A stretch of 64,000 nucleotides of DNA. It comes from Bordetella genomosp. 8. Its GTDB lineage: Bacteria; Pseudomonadota; Gammaproteobacteria; Burkholderiales; Burkholderiaceae_B. Shown one piece after another: positions 8,919 through 17,648 of the stretch. The stretch is from positions 4,464,001 to 4,528,000 of the forward strand of contig NZ_CP021108.1 of NCBI RefSeq assembly GCF_002119685.1, in the 5' to 3' direction. The notes under the pieces were generated by a model. That model was not told the DNA's origin. It was given only the letters and a program-made list of their open reading frames with translations, and did not search any database. The position numbers and the translations under genes are program-made. The stretch's first letter is position 1. Every line of letters starts with the position of its first letter.

Positions 8919-10121
8919 TTATGTCCGCACGAAAGTCAAAATTGATTCGGTGCGCATGCGGCGACCCAGTGGCGCATGCGACTGTGACGGCATTGGCAAA
9001 TAGCGGCTTCGATCCGGCAGGTCACGCTCCACCTCGCGCACTAACTTCAGACCAACCATACTGCCGGCCCGCGCCACACCAGCAGAGTTTTTTATAAAGC
9101 TACCTTTCAAACATGAGTTACCGACTACTAGAACAGCGCGTCCCTTGCTCTTCAGAACTCTCGAGACTTCGGACATCATGCGGTAAACGTCCTCCGCGTA
9201 ACGTCGAACCATAGCCGCGTGCCTGGCGCTCAAGCTCGACCTACCGCACATATCAGCCCTGATATCGTCGAACAGTGATGCTGTAGAACCCACGTCTGGA
9301 CCTCTTTCCGCACCAATGCTTTTCGATCGGATCGTCCTGAGGCCCCCAAGACTGTATCCGAGCCAAACCAATGACATCCGATGACCGCGCATGTAGTCGA
9401 TGGCGTTGAGATAGGGCGGGGAGGTCAGTACTAGATCTACACTTGAATTTGTCAGGTCAAGGGCGCGGGCATCGCCTCTAGCGATCTCGACACCGCCCTC
9501 AGGTGGAGATTGTTCTAGGATGCCTTGTAAGCGACGTACAGACCGCTCGAAGCCCGCCCAAACGTCGTAATCTGACTTGAGTGCAACTCTGTGCGGACGA
9601 CTGTGCGAGGTGTCTCGTGCAAGCGAAGCGCCTTGATCCTTAGTGACGATGATGCGGCTCAAGGCAACACGCAGAATGTCCAGTTCCGCGTCCTGAGTCC
9701 GTTTGCCGCGGCCTAGGTCAGCGAGGACGAAAGCGATGCGGCGCAGTACTTCTTGCTGCTGTTCGCCGAACCAGTAAGCGACAAAAGCGCTGGTCTCATC
9801 GTCGTCGTCAATCCACGGGAGGTTTACCGTAGCCGGAAGTTCAGCAACTCGTTTCTTAACGGCCCGTAGCCGCCGCTGCAGCTTGTCAACGTCGAACGGT
9901 GTATTCCACACGCGTGTCATAAGTACAGCCAGAGGATCGAGGTCCCGTCCTATCGCTACATGACCAAGTGCCGCGGCATGGCGAAGCACTGTGCCGGACC
10001 CAGCCATTGGGTCGAGCACACGACTGCCCTCCGGAAGACGACGCAGCGCACGAATGGCGAGTTCCGGCGCCATCCGAGCAGGAAATGGATGTACCGGTTT
10101 AATCTCGCTTCGAGTCTGCAC
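8919..10121 (-). CDS. DNA methyltransferase (N4-cytosine/N6-adenine class)
   Basis: A 400-residue SAM-dependent DNA methylase. The cofactor motif DPMAGSGT is near the N terminus (about 36-43, preceded by HPFPARMAPELA). The catalytic TSPPY lies at about 229-233 within TSPPYLNAIDYMRGHRMSLV, so the order is cofactor motif first with a ~185-residue insert that may hold target recognition. TSPPY is the amino-methyltransferase signature. Its start overlaps the end of the GHKL gene by 23 bp, which implies translational coupling. In this context it most plausibly protects self DNA from the nuclease-like domain of the upstream gene. Confidence 0.88.
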   Translation of the reverse strand: MQTRSEIKPVHPFPARMAPELAIRALRRLPEGSRVLDPMAGSGTVLRHAAALGHVAIGRDLDPLAVLMTRVWNTPFDVDKLQRRLRAVKKRVAELPATVNLPWIDDDDETSAFVAYWFGEQQQEVLRRIAFVLADLGRGKRTQDAELDILRVALSRIIVTKDQGASLARDTSHSRPHRVALKSDYDVWAGFERSVRRLQGILEQSPPEGGVEIARGDARALDLTNSSVDLVLTSPPYLNAIDYMRGHRMSLVWLGYSLGGLRTIRSKSIGAERGPDVGSTASLFDDIRADMCGRSSLSARHAAMVRRYAEDVYRMMSEVSRVLKSKGRAVLVVGNSCLKGSFIKNSAGVARAGSMVGLKLVREVERDLPDRSRYLPMPSQSHAPLGRRMRTESILTFVRT

Positions 10122-12771
10122 CGTCGCCTCCCTCTACGGGCCCGCCGTCATGAAGCTTTTCAAGCTGCGTTGCCACCGCCGCTGCAACTCTGTCAGCGCT
10201 TGCGTTGACGACGATCTTATCGTTATCAATACCGACTAGATCTGGGATCAATATCGATAAACCACGGGCTAGGGCAATCACGTCATCCGCAGTAACGGTC
10301 ACCGCCTTTAGCGTAGTCCTACAAGCGTACGCGAGGGTTCCCGCTGGAAGCACGTCTGGCGTTTGGCCCTTTAGGCTATCCAGAGCCTTCAAAAATATGT
10401 CGAGAGTCAGCGGCCGCTTTGTTTGCAACCACGTTTGCAGATCAGCCACCCAAGCCGAAACTTTCGCGGGATCATACAGTTCAAAAATTTCCCTCAGCTT
10501 GGTCACGGGAATGGCACCGTGGGCTACCGTATATTCCAGCAACCTACCAAGGTCGGAAGCCATCATCGGAGTCACTTTTTGCTGCTCGCATCTGGTCGCT
10601 AGGGCACCATCACTGAACCCTGGCGCGACAACGAGAGCATAGTTTGCTTTATAGCGCTCTCGGTGCTCCACGACGCCGGCCAAATTGATGTTGTTAGTTG
10701 CGGCTACTTCATTCTTCGAAGACTTGGCATCAAAAGTAAAGCTATACAGCGGTGGATACGGATTCTCGGCCGTTGGAACTGCGTTGGATGGAGTAGAAAA
10801 CGCGCTGGCCACACCCTCAGGCTCGCCCGACTTTGCTAGGTCTTGCACCTGAAAGCCGAGGTAGCGGAGCGCATCGGAGAGAACAGCCTCAAGATGTTTG
10901 CTGTTTGAGCTGTCGTTTTGCATCTGGAGCAGCAGCTTGGCGATGTACGTACCTGATCGCCGTTGCTGCATTGCGCGAAAGCGAAGCAACCTGTCTCGGT
11001 AATCCCTGATCTCCTGCAATGCCGCCGGTGCAACACCTATGTCTAATGCATATACATCGCTGAGCAGATTCACCATCGCGATCGTTCGAAGAAGCTCCTT
11101 TTCCGCCTTCGTCCGCGAGTGTTCAGCCACGAATGGATGATCTTTGTTGACAACGATAGTATTGTCGGAGAGACGAAACTTGACGAAGCCCTCGTCGCCG
11201 CTGGCTTCGTATTTGACGTCGCTCAATGCATTCTTGATATGTTCAGAGGTGTTAACCCGCCAAGATTGGAGCTTGGCCTCTCGGTCAGGGATACCTGTTT
11301 CGTCGAATAGATCCCGGATAGGTGTTTGGCCTTTCAACGCTTCCGTGACGACATTGCGCAATGGGCTAAGTGACATGACGCCTAGCGACTTCACGAGCAC
11401 ATCCCCGCCGTCCGGCATGGTCGTGTTCACGTCAGAGTCGTAATTTGTACGAGCCATGTTAAAGGCGCGACGCAAGAATGCGCGAAAAACCTTTAGCTCA
11501 CGGCGCTCCTTGAACTTCTCGCGGTCCGTCGTAAGCAGCGTATTTAAGCCATCTGCCCGTATAGCCATCCGAAATCGCGCCCAGGCGGCATGGCTCAAAT
11601 TCTCTTCGCCAAAGCTTGGGTCATTCTGATTCACCAACCGCCCAAGGACGTTGACATGAAAGCCGTTCGACGAGCCACGATCATCGCTTTTCCCGCCGCT
11701 GATCTGGTTCTCAAAAAGGGTAATCGTTCCGGTAACTTGGCCAATGCCAGGAATTTCAACGTATGGGTACGGCTCCCTATGAATTGTCAGGGGTATGGTT
11801 GTTTTTTCTATCTCATCTTCGGCGTTCGCCTCCTCCAGGTCGATAGATGTGAAGGTGAGATCCGGTCCGATAGCCCACTGATGCGCGATAGGAGAATCGA
11901 CCTTCGACGAAGATAGCAGTTCGCCATTGATGCAGATTGCTATCGAACTTCGGAAGGGCAACGCGGCCTGCAGCATTCGACGAAGCACACCCAACTTTAG
12001 TTCGCGCCCGGTAGGCTTCAGACCGGAAAGAATAACGAGAGTCCATGTATTTCTGGTCGACTTCGCGAAGACATCGGCCGGCATCCCGAACTCGTCGTCG
12101 CCGAGAGCTGCCGCCGGGCGCGGGATTCCCGACTTGATGAGGTTCAGGGTGGTCGGTCCGTCGTATACGCCCTGTAGAGCGGCCTCCACTTCGGCTTCAG
12201 TCACTTCATAGACATCGAGCTTCAGGTTACTAATAAGCTTGTCCGTGCCGCCTTCGACATCCTCCTTCTTTTGGTCGACGACATCGTAGTCCATCGTTAC
12301 GCGCCGAATCTTGCCGTCCGCTGCCTTGCAGATATAGGTGAGCTTGCTGGCCAGGACATAGGTGGCGAGCTTGCCAATTCCGAACTGCCCGATGATCTTT
12401 CGTCCGGATTTGACCGGGGTGTTGCGCTTCGGTGAGAAGGCGATGTGCCAGAGCTGCCTCAAACCCTCCTCGTCCATTGATTCGCCATTGTCGAGCACGC
12501 TAAGCGTCGCCGACGGGCTAGCCAAATCGGTCGGAATTCGAACGTCGACATAGTCCGCTAACGCATCCCATCCGTTGGAAATAAGCTCCTCAAACGCTTT
12601 TTGCGGCGACGAGTACATGAACTCGCTGAAGTGCTCAAGGAAGCGGGTACTGATTTCCACGGGGATAGTGGCAGATTGGTGCCCGATGGTCTCTGGGGAC
12701 GGCGCCGTCAAGCCTGAACCTAAAACTTGCCTTCCAACAGTGTCTTGCTTTGCGGCTTCTGCTGTAGTCAT
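10099..12771 (-). CDS. GHKL (Hsp90/MutL-type) ATPase with probable C-terminal PD-(D/E)XK nuclease region
   Basis: An 890-residue protein. Its N-terminal ~170 residues show the GHKL ATP-binding fold: EELISNGWDAL (~57-67, N box), DNGESM (~91-96, G1) and GQFGIGKLA (~127-135, G2). The middle is unassigned. Around 625-690 the pattern EAVLSDALRYLGF, then GEPEGVA, then FTFDAKSSK resembles the acidic-DxK core of restriction-type nucleases, followed by YALVVAPGF. The combination resembles ATPase-nuclease effectors of restriction or defence systems. It is the first gene of a - strand operon with the methyltransferase and HEPN genes. Base composition looks less GC-rich than the backbone, suggesting acquisition. 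Confidence 0.82.
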   Translation of the reverse strand: MTTAEAAKQDTVGRQVLGSGLTAPSPETIGHQSATIPVEISTRFLEHFSEFMYSSPQKAFEELISNGWDALADYVDVRIPTDLASPSATLSVLDNGESMDEEGLRQLWHIAFSPKRNTPVKSGRKIIGQFGIGKLATYVLASKLTYICKAADGKIRRVTMDYDVVDQKKEDVEGGTDKLISNLKLDVYEVTEAEVEAALQGVYDGPTTLNLIKSGIPRPAAALGDDEFGMPADVFAKSTRNTWTLVILSGLKPTGRELKLGVLRRMLQAALPFRSSIAICINGELLSSSKVDSPIAHQWAIGPDLTFTSIDLEEANAEDEIEKTTIPLTIHREPYPYVEIPGIGQVTGTITLFENQISGGKSDDRGSSNGFHVNVLGRLVNQNDPSFGEENLSHAAWARFRMAIRADGLNTLLTTDREKFKERRELKVFRAFLRRAFNMARTNYDSDVNTTMPDGGDVLVKSLGVMSLSPLRNVVTEALKGQTPIRDLFDETGIPDREAKLQSWRVNTSEHIKNALSDVKYEASGDEGFVKFRLSDNTIVVNKDHPFVAEHSRTKAEKELLRTIAMVNLLSDVYALDIGVAPAALQEIRDYRDRLLRFRAMQQRRSGTYIAKLLLQMQNDSSNSKHLEAVLSDALRYLGFQVQDLAKSGEPEGVASAFSTPSNAVPTAENPYPPLYSFTFDAKSSKNEVAATNNINLAGVVEHRERYKANYALVVAPGFSDGALATRCEQQKVTPMMASDLGRLLEYTVAHGAIPVTKLREIFELYDPAKVSAWVADLQTWLQTKRPLTLDIFLKALDSLKGQTPDVLPAGTLAYACRTTLKAVTVTADDVIALARGLSILIPDLVGIDNDKIVVNASADRVAAAVATQLEKLHDGGPVEGGDGADSKRD

Positions 12772-13517
12772 GTGTCTCTTGTCTTTTTATGGGTTAATGG
12801 AGCGATCGCAAAAAAGTGGATAGCTTTGCGTCTTAGTGCGGTTGAACCGTGACGTGGAGGATGAGCTGGGCCTGATGCTAGGCCCTTGATAATGCGGGAC
12901 AGCGTGGCACCCCTGCCGGTAGCAGCAAGTCATTCCTATCGGCGTCGGGGGACACGTCCTCAGCTCGCTTCCTTGATCCTCGACAACAAGATCTGAACGA
13001 TACACATTTGAACCCAACGCGATGCCCCTTCCTAGCCGCTTTCCGGGCGCGTATATGCTGGAAATGCCTGGCTTGTTGACCCAGGAAGCATGCTGCCGAA
13101 GACGGCCGCGATTTCGCTGGCCGCCGCGACATCCAAGGACGGTGCCTCTGGGGAAGAAATTGCGCTCTCCCTAGAGATATTCGCGTACCCCCGGTGCAGC
13201 CACTGGTAGCACAATGTTACCAGAAAGCCGGTGAGAACCTGGCGATGCAAATGAGTTTTGGAGGAGATAGGTCCGCTCATATCCTCCTTTGTCTCGTTTA
13301 TGACCCGCCGATGTCGCGCTGGGATCCACGCTATGTCCACGTAGCTTCGAAAGTCCCGTTGTCAGCTCCACATCTATGCGCCTGCACCCCGAATGTAAAC
13401 GCACCATCGGCACGCAAAGCGCGGCTTGGTAGCATCAACGTCGTATAAGAGCCGTTCTTTGTCAGACAAGGATAATTAGCTATCTCGAAAGAAAAAATAT
13501 ATAAAACAGAAACCTAC
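12772..13517. other. Promoter-side gap upstream of the defence operon, no gene supported
   Basis: About 745 bases between the start of the GHKL gene and a cluster of hairpins. Short frames exist on both strands but none has a good ribosome binding site, a family resemblance or protein-like composition. The promoter of the - strand operon should lie in its left part. It may also hold the scar of the insertion that brought the operon in. Confidence 0.5.
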
Positions 13518-13620
13518 CGCACCCACGAGGGTGCGTCATGTGTGAGGCCCTTAAGGGGGACGACGGCGGCCACGGCGGCGGCGGCCTTAAGGGCCTGGTG
13601 AACGTCCGGGGGACGTTCAC
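13518..13620. repeat. Row of three perfect inverted repeats
   Basis: Three palindromes follow each other. The first is CGCACCC/GGGTGCG at 13518-13535. The second is AGGCCCTTAAGG at 13545-13556 with its exact complement at 13585-13596, around a GGCGGC-rich loop. The third is GTGAACGTCC/GGACGTTCAC at 13598-13620 with a GGG centre. None has a T-run, so they are not ordinary terminators. They may be protein-binding sites, a partition site for the nearby ParB-like protein, or remains of a recombination site. Confidence 0.6.
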
Positions 13621-13690
13621 AGCGTCATCAGGACGGCCCCGCCGGCGCAGCCGGTGGGGTTGGACGCCACACCCCACACCACCGCCTGCC

Positions 13691-13729
13691 AAAAGCATAG
13701 GGCCGCCCGAAAGGCGGCCCTATGCTTTT
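13691..13729. terminator. Strong bidirectional hairpin terminator
   Basis: A perfect 17-bp stem (left arm 13691-13707, right arm 13713-13729, loop CGAAA) has AAAA on the left and TTTT on the right edge, so it can stop transcription from either side. It lies 75 bp downstream of the toxin-antitoxin pair on the - strand. Confidence 0.8.
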
Positions 13730-13803
13730 GAGACTCCCGTCGCGGGAAGCAGCGCTTCAATCAGCCCGGTGGGCGAGCTTGAGCCAGCCCACGCGTGCAG
13801 GGT

Positions 13804-14100
13804 TCACGCCCGCAACGCACGCACGGCGACATCTGGAGCGCTCGCCACGATTTTCAGCAAAGCAACCGCCGGCCCCGTCGGATTGCGATGACCCTGCTCC
13901 CAGTTTTGCAGCGTGCGGACGCTGACTTGAATCGCCTCTGCGAATTCCGTTTGAGACAGGTGCGTCTTCTCGCGCGTCGCCTTGACGTCCACCGTCTCGA
14001 CCTTGAACACACGCGAGGGCTGCATCTTCCCTTTGCGAATAGCCGCCGCTTGCTTCAGGCTGGTCTGCAGTTCGTTAAACAGAGTGTCGTCCTTCTTCAT
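13804..14100 (-). CDS. Helix-turn-helix antitoxin (NadS/HigA-like)
   Basis: A 98-residue antitoxin that should neutralise the toxin encoded just upstream and repress the pair. The C-terminal half is an XRE-type helix-turn-helix (LSQTEFAEAIQVSVRTLQNW, then EQGHRNPTGPA). The N terminus MKKDDTLFNELQTSLKQAA is the start typical of NadS-like antitoxins. The ATG at 14100 is chosen over the frame start at 14127 because AAGGAG, embedded in the last codons of the toxin gene, precedes it at correct spacing. The toxin-first order is that of HigBA and NadS-type modules. Confidence 0.88.
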   Translation of the reverse strand: MKKDDTLFNELQTSLKQAAAIRKGKMQPSRVFKVETVDVKATREKTHLSQTEFAEAIQVSVRTLQNWEQGHRNPTGPAVALLKIVASAPDVAVRALRA

Positions 14101-14102
14101 AG

Positions 14103-14414
14103 TCACAGCTCCTTGACCAGTTCGCACAGCACGGCTATCTCGTCAGGTGTCAGGTTGTCCTTCTTGGATTTCGGGTACGCCACCAGCATGTAAATTTGGT
14201 GGTCTTCGCTGAGCCAGTAATAGATGACCCGAATTCCGCCGCTCTTGCCAGTACCTTGCCGACCGTAGCGCACCTTCCGTATGCCGCCGCCGCCTCGGAT
14301 GAGATCGCCTCGCTCGGGGTTCTCAATCAGCAGCTTTTGCAGCCCGGTATATTCCTCATCCGACAACAACGCGGTAATCAGCTTCGTGAAAACCGGGGTC
14401 TCGATAAATTCCAT
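14103..14414 (-). CDS. RelE/HigB-type toxin
   Basis: A 103-residue toxin of the RelE/ParE superfamily, probably a ribosome-dependent mRNA endonuclease. Recognisable elements are MEFIETPVFTKLITALLSDE, then GGGIRKVRYGRQGTGKSGGI, then RVIYYWLSEDHQIYMLVAY and the C-terminal KKDNLTPDEIAVL, the pattern of toxins paired with NadS-like antitoxins. It is first in the pair and ends 2 bp before the antitoxin start. A palindromic operator lies 12 bp upstream. Confidence 0.88.
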   Translation of the reverse strand: MEFIETPVFTKLITALLSDEEYTGLQKLLIENPERGDLIRGGGGIRKVRYGRQGTGKSGGIRVIYYWLSEDHQIYMLVAYPKSKKDNLTPDEIAVLCELVKEL

Positions 14415-14426
14415 AGGTCAATTATA

Positions 14427-14441
14427 TACGTCATTGACGTA
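14427..14441. promoter_or_regulatory. Palindromic operator of the toxin-antitoxin pair
   Basis: The 15-bp perfect palindrome TACGTCATTGACGTA, embedded in an AT-rich stretch 12 bp upstream of the toxin start, is the likely binding site of the HTH antitoxin for autorepression. Confidence 0.65.
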
Positions 14442-14549
14442 GGTCTCAAGCAATTGAGCCCTACCGATCAGTCCCGCATGAGCAGCCAGGGACCGCGCTC
14501 ACCGCTGCCGCCCCTCCTGATCACCACGCGGATCTGTTCCCGGCCTAGG

Positions 14550-16520
14550 CTACTCGTCCTCCTTGGCGTTTTGGTCGGCTGCCGGGGCTTGCAGCGCCTT
14601 GGGCAACCAGCCCTTGCCCGCCAGCAGCTGTTCGGCGGCGGCAGCGGCTTCCCCCTTCTTCATCGCCAACAACGGCTTGGCCTCACCCTCGCCCACCGCC
14701 TCGGCCACTACGGCGGCGATGCGGTCCTTGGATACATGGCTCAGATACGTCTGTGCCGTGGGCGACCACCACTTGGCCATGTCCAGGCCGACCACGCCGG
14801 CAAGGCGATCCAAGTGGCGGGTGTCGGACGAGTGGCTGTAGTCCCGGACGCGGTAGATCGTCGCAGCCAGTAAAGCGCCCAACAAGCCGAGGTTGTCCGC
14901 CTGAGCGCGCTCCAACAGCCAGGGCAACACCGCCTGCCGGTCCCCTGGCACATCCCGCGTGTGCAGCTCCATTTCCTTCTGGACCGCTTCCCAGGCTGGT
15001 GCGCTTTCCATGCTGGCATCGACGCGTTCCAAGTCTCCGTGGGCACTGCTGGCAGAGAGGGAAAAACTGAGCGTCTGGTAGGCACGACCCATGGGATCGT
15101 TGACCTCGGCCAGCAACTGCTCGATGAGTAGGCACAAGGCGAGATTCGGCCGCTGGATGATTTCCGCTTGCAAGGCAATGACGCGCTGGGCTTGCAGCCG
15201 GTTCGTCAGCGCCTCGGAATGCACCGGCCGCGTCTTGACGGGCGGCAGGTCTACGGTCGCGGCGTCGCGGCCCGCATCCTGGGCGGTACTGCGGATCTGG
15301 GCGGCGACCGCTTCCCGGTCCTCCTGGCGGATCAAACCGCGTGTGGCCCTCAGGTCCCCGTGGTAGTCCAAGTGCAGCATGACGCCAGCCAGCGGCTTCA
15401 GGTCGGCCGGATAGTCGTACAGTTTGCTGCGAATCCCCTCGATCTGACCTTCCCAGCTTTCAAGATTGACGCGCAGCTTCGCCAGTTGGGCCTCGTCCGG
15501 GTCGTCCGCTTGCAGAAGCTCTCGCACCTTGGCCCGGGCGTCGTCGCGCTTTTTCATGAGCGCGGCCAGCTGTTTGGCCTGGGCCTTGTCCGGTTCCTGG
15601 TGAACGCGTTGGATTTCACCGAAGTGCTTGCGCTCGCTGTGCTCGAAGGAAATCTCGTAGTCGATCCAACCCCATCCCTCACCGGCCACGGCCTTGGCAA
15701 GCTTGGAACGCTGCATCTTCGTCAGTGCCATGTCGCGCACCCTTTCCGGGTCGTTCAGGTACGCATCGTCCCAGAACAGGTCGCGGCGCACCACGCCGCC
15801 TGCCTTTTCGTAAGCGGCGACGGTCACGTAGCGGGCGACCGCACTGTCGCCCCGGATTTCCGTCTCCGCCAACAATTCTCGGATGCGGCTCGGGCGATGG
15901 CAGTAGCCTTGCTTGGCCGCTTTCCAGGCGGCTTCCTGGCGGGCGTGATCGGACACCGATGCCAGTGCCTGCATTTCGTCCAGGTCGATCTTGCCCTGGC
16001 GGAAGAGGTCCATGAACGTGGGCGACACGCCGCCCAGGGCGAGCAGCTTCTTGACGGCCTTCTCGCTCGCGCCGTGCGCGGCGGCGATGGCGTCAACCGC
16101 CCAGCCCTCGGCGCGCAATCGGGCATAGGACTCGTACACGTCGGCGGGGTGCATGGCCTTGCGGGCAACGTTCTCGATGAGACTGGCATGGTGGGCGTGT
16201 TCGGCCGGGATGACGAGGCAGGGCACCCCGTAGCCGTCCGGGAAGGCACCTTCTTCGATCAGCAGGCCGATGGCGGCAAAGCGGCGACCGCCCGCGCACA
16301 CTTCGTAGTAGCCGTCCGCCGTGGCGACGACGACCAGGTTGTGCAGCAACCCGCCGATGGCGGCTATCTGCGCCTTCAATTCCAGAAGCTCGGGGTCGTG
16401 CGCCCCTTCGACAGATCGCCGGGCCTGGTACTGCGCGCTCAGCCGCAGTTGCGAATACGCAATGTCGGTGCGAACACCAGCGGCGTGTACAGCGGCGAGT
16501 TCTTTGGAATCGAGTTTCAT
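14550..16520 (-). CDS. parB: Large ParB-family plasmid protein
   Basis: A 656-residue ParB/Spo0J-like protein. The N-terminal nuclease-like ParB domain has CAGGRRFAAI (about 76-85) and ENVARKAMHPAD (about 114-125), the arginine and ENxxR motifs used for CTP and parS handling. A helix-turn-helix region follows (AIAAAHGASEKAVKKLLALG). The remaining ~450 residues are a long helical part without a recognised family; chromosomal ParB is about 300 residues. The start has a clear AGGAG. It heads a - strand set with the 49-residue protein, the glutaredoxin-like protein and SSB on its upstream side. No parA is adjacent. Confidence 0.8.
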   Translation of the reverse strand: MKLDSKELAAVHAAGVRTDIAYSQLRLSAQYQARRSVEGAHDPELLELKAQIAAIGGLLHNLVVVATADGYYEVCAGGRRFAAIGLLIEEGAFPDGYGVPCLVIPAEHAHHASLIENVARKAMHPADVYESYARLRAEGWAVDAIAAAHGASEKAVKKLLALGGVSPTFMDLFRQGKIDLDEMQALASVSDHARQEAAWKAAKQGYCHRPSRIRELLAETEIRGDSAVARYVTVAAYEKAGGVVRRDLFWDDAYLNDPERVRDMALTKMQRSKLAKAVAGEGWGWIDYEISFEHSERKHFGEIQRVHQEPDKAQAKQLAALMKKRDDARAKVRELLQADDPDEAQLAKLRVNLESWEGQIEGIRSKLYDYPADLKPLAGVMLHLDYHGDLRATRGLIRQEDREAVAAQIRSTAQDAGRDAATVDLPPVKTRPVHSEALTNRLQAQRVIALQAEIIQRPNLALCLLIEQLLAEVNDPMGRAYQTLSFSLSASSAHGDLERVDASMESAPAWEAVQKEMELHTRDVPGDRQAVLPWLLERAQADNLGLLGALLAATIYRVRDYSHSSDTRHLDRLAGVVGLDMAKWWSPTAQTYLSHVSKDRIAAVVAEAVGEGEAKPLLAMKKGEAAAAAEQLLAGKGWLPKALQAPAADQNAKEDE

Positions 16521-16549
16521 GGCATGTTCTCCTGGATCGAGTTAGCGGG

Positions 16550-16699
16550 TCAGTGCAACAGGGTGGAAGCGGGGGCCTCGGCCAGCAGCGCGATCAGCGT
16601 CGAGAGCTCGCGCATCGTCATGGCGGGAAGCCGGATGGCAATGCCAAGGGCGTGTGCGCGGCGCACGTCGTTGGCCAATCTGATAAAGTCGTGGTTCAT
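16550..16699 (-). CDS. 49-residue conserved-looking small protein
   Basis: A short frame beginning MNHDFIRLANDVRRAHALGI and ending at TGA 16550, between parB and the glutaredoxin-like gene. It is supported by AAGGAG at 7 bases from its ATG and by its tight fit in the operon (29 bp before parB). The composition is helical and amphipathic. No function can be assigned; a small regulator or accessory factor is possible. Confidence 0.65.
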   Translation of the reverse strand: MNHDFIRLANDVRRAHALGIAIRLPAMTMRELSTLIALLAEAPASTLLH

Positions 16700-16797
16700 C
16701 GCAGTTCTCCTTGCAACAGGGTGGGTTGGGATGTGCGCCCCTGTCGGTTGCCGCCGATCAGGGGCGATCTCTTTGGTGGCCAGCGTTGATGGCCGGA

Positions 16798-17214
16798 TTA
16801 GTAGCCGAGCCAGTCCAGCAGGACCGCGCCGCGATACAGCGGATGCTTGCCATGGTCGGCAAAGAATTCGTCCGCATCGAGTTGATGGCCGCGAATGTGC
16901 TGCATGGCCTGAAAGCGGGTCAGCACGGCGTCGCGGGCGTCACAAAGGTCCCGGAACCCGTGTCGCGGAAGCGGGCCGTACTCGATGAGGTCGGCCAGCA
17001 GGTCGATCAGGTCCTGGCGGTATCCCTGCCACGCGACCAGTTCTGACTCCACAGAGAAAGCGATGACGGGAGGACCGTCAAAACCCTTGGCGACAAGTGC
17101 ACACTGGTGTTCGGCGGCGCTGCGCTCTGTGAAGCGGATGCCTCGGGCGACAAGCGCAGCCTTGGTCTTGTCACATTCGTCGCAGGCGGCGGTGGTGTAG
17201 AGAGCGATATGCAT
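16798..17214 (-). CDS. Glutaredoxin-like protein
   Basis: A 138-residue protein whose first ~75 residues look like a glutaredoxin/NrdH fold: MHIALYTTAACDECDKTKAA carries a CDEC redox pair at residues 11-14, and GFDGPPVIAF supplies the cis-proline segment. The C-terminal ~60 residues are helical and unassigned. It lies in the same - strand set as ssb and parB, 20 bp after ssb. The redox partner is unknown. Confidence 0.65.
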   Translation of the reverse strand: MHIALYTTAACDECDKTKAALVARGIRFTERSAAEHQCALVAKGFDGPPVIAFSVESELVAWQGYRQDLIDLLADLIEYGPLPRHGFRDLCDARDAVLTRFQAMQHIRGHQLDADEFFADHGKHPLYRGAVLLDWLGY

Positions 17215-17234
17215 GGTTCTGGCTCCAAGTCAGG

Positions 17235-17648
17235 TCAGAAGGGCAGGTCGTCGTCCTGGGCGGGCGGAGTGTTGTTGTGCGAATCGGTGCCCGCCCCTGC
17301 CCTGCCCTGGCGAGCACCGCCGAGCATTTGCATCTGGTCAGCTACTACATCGGTGGCGTAGCGGTCCTGGCCGGTCGCCTTGTCCTGCCACTTACTCGTT
17401 TTCAGGTGGCCCTCGATGTACACGGAGAGACCCTTTTTCAGGTACTGCCCGGCGATTTCGGCCAGCCGGTTGAACAGGACGACGCGATGCCATTCGGTTT
17501 CTTCGCGGACCTCGCCGGTGCCCTTGTCCGTCCATTGGCTGGTAGTAGCGAGCGAAATCCTGCAGATCGCGCCTCCGTCATCGCCGTAGCGGACCTTCGG
17601 ATCGCGGCCCAGGTTGCCGACGAGAGTGACCTTGTTGACCGATGCCAT
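17235..17648 (-). CDS. ssb: Single-stranded DNA-binding protein
   Basis: A 137-residue SSB that coats single-stranded DNA during replication and conjugation. The OB fold is clear ([20 protein letters not shown], then [16 protein letters not shown], then [15 protein letters not shown]), and the protein ends in the acidic tip DDDLPF that recruits replication and repair proteins. The start at 17648 is set by AAGGAG seven bases upstream. The reading frame stays open without a stop up to GTG 17930, so a longer 231-residue form with an extra domain is also possible. Confidence 0.92.
   Translation of the reverse strand: MASVNKVTLVGNLGRDPKVRYGDDGGAICRISLATTSQWTDKGTGEVREETEWHRVVLFNRLAEIAGQYLKKGLSVYIEGHLKTSKWQDKATGQDRYATDVVADQMQMLGGARQGRAGAGTDSHNNTPPAQDDDLPF

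Noticed and set aside
15168..16988. A 606-residue + strand frame opposite parB
   Set aside because: It is the complement of the ParB-like coding sequence and shows no domain pattern.
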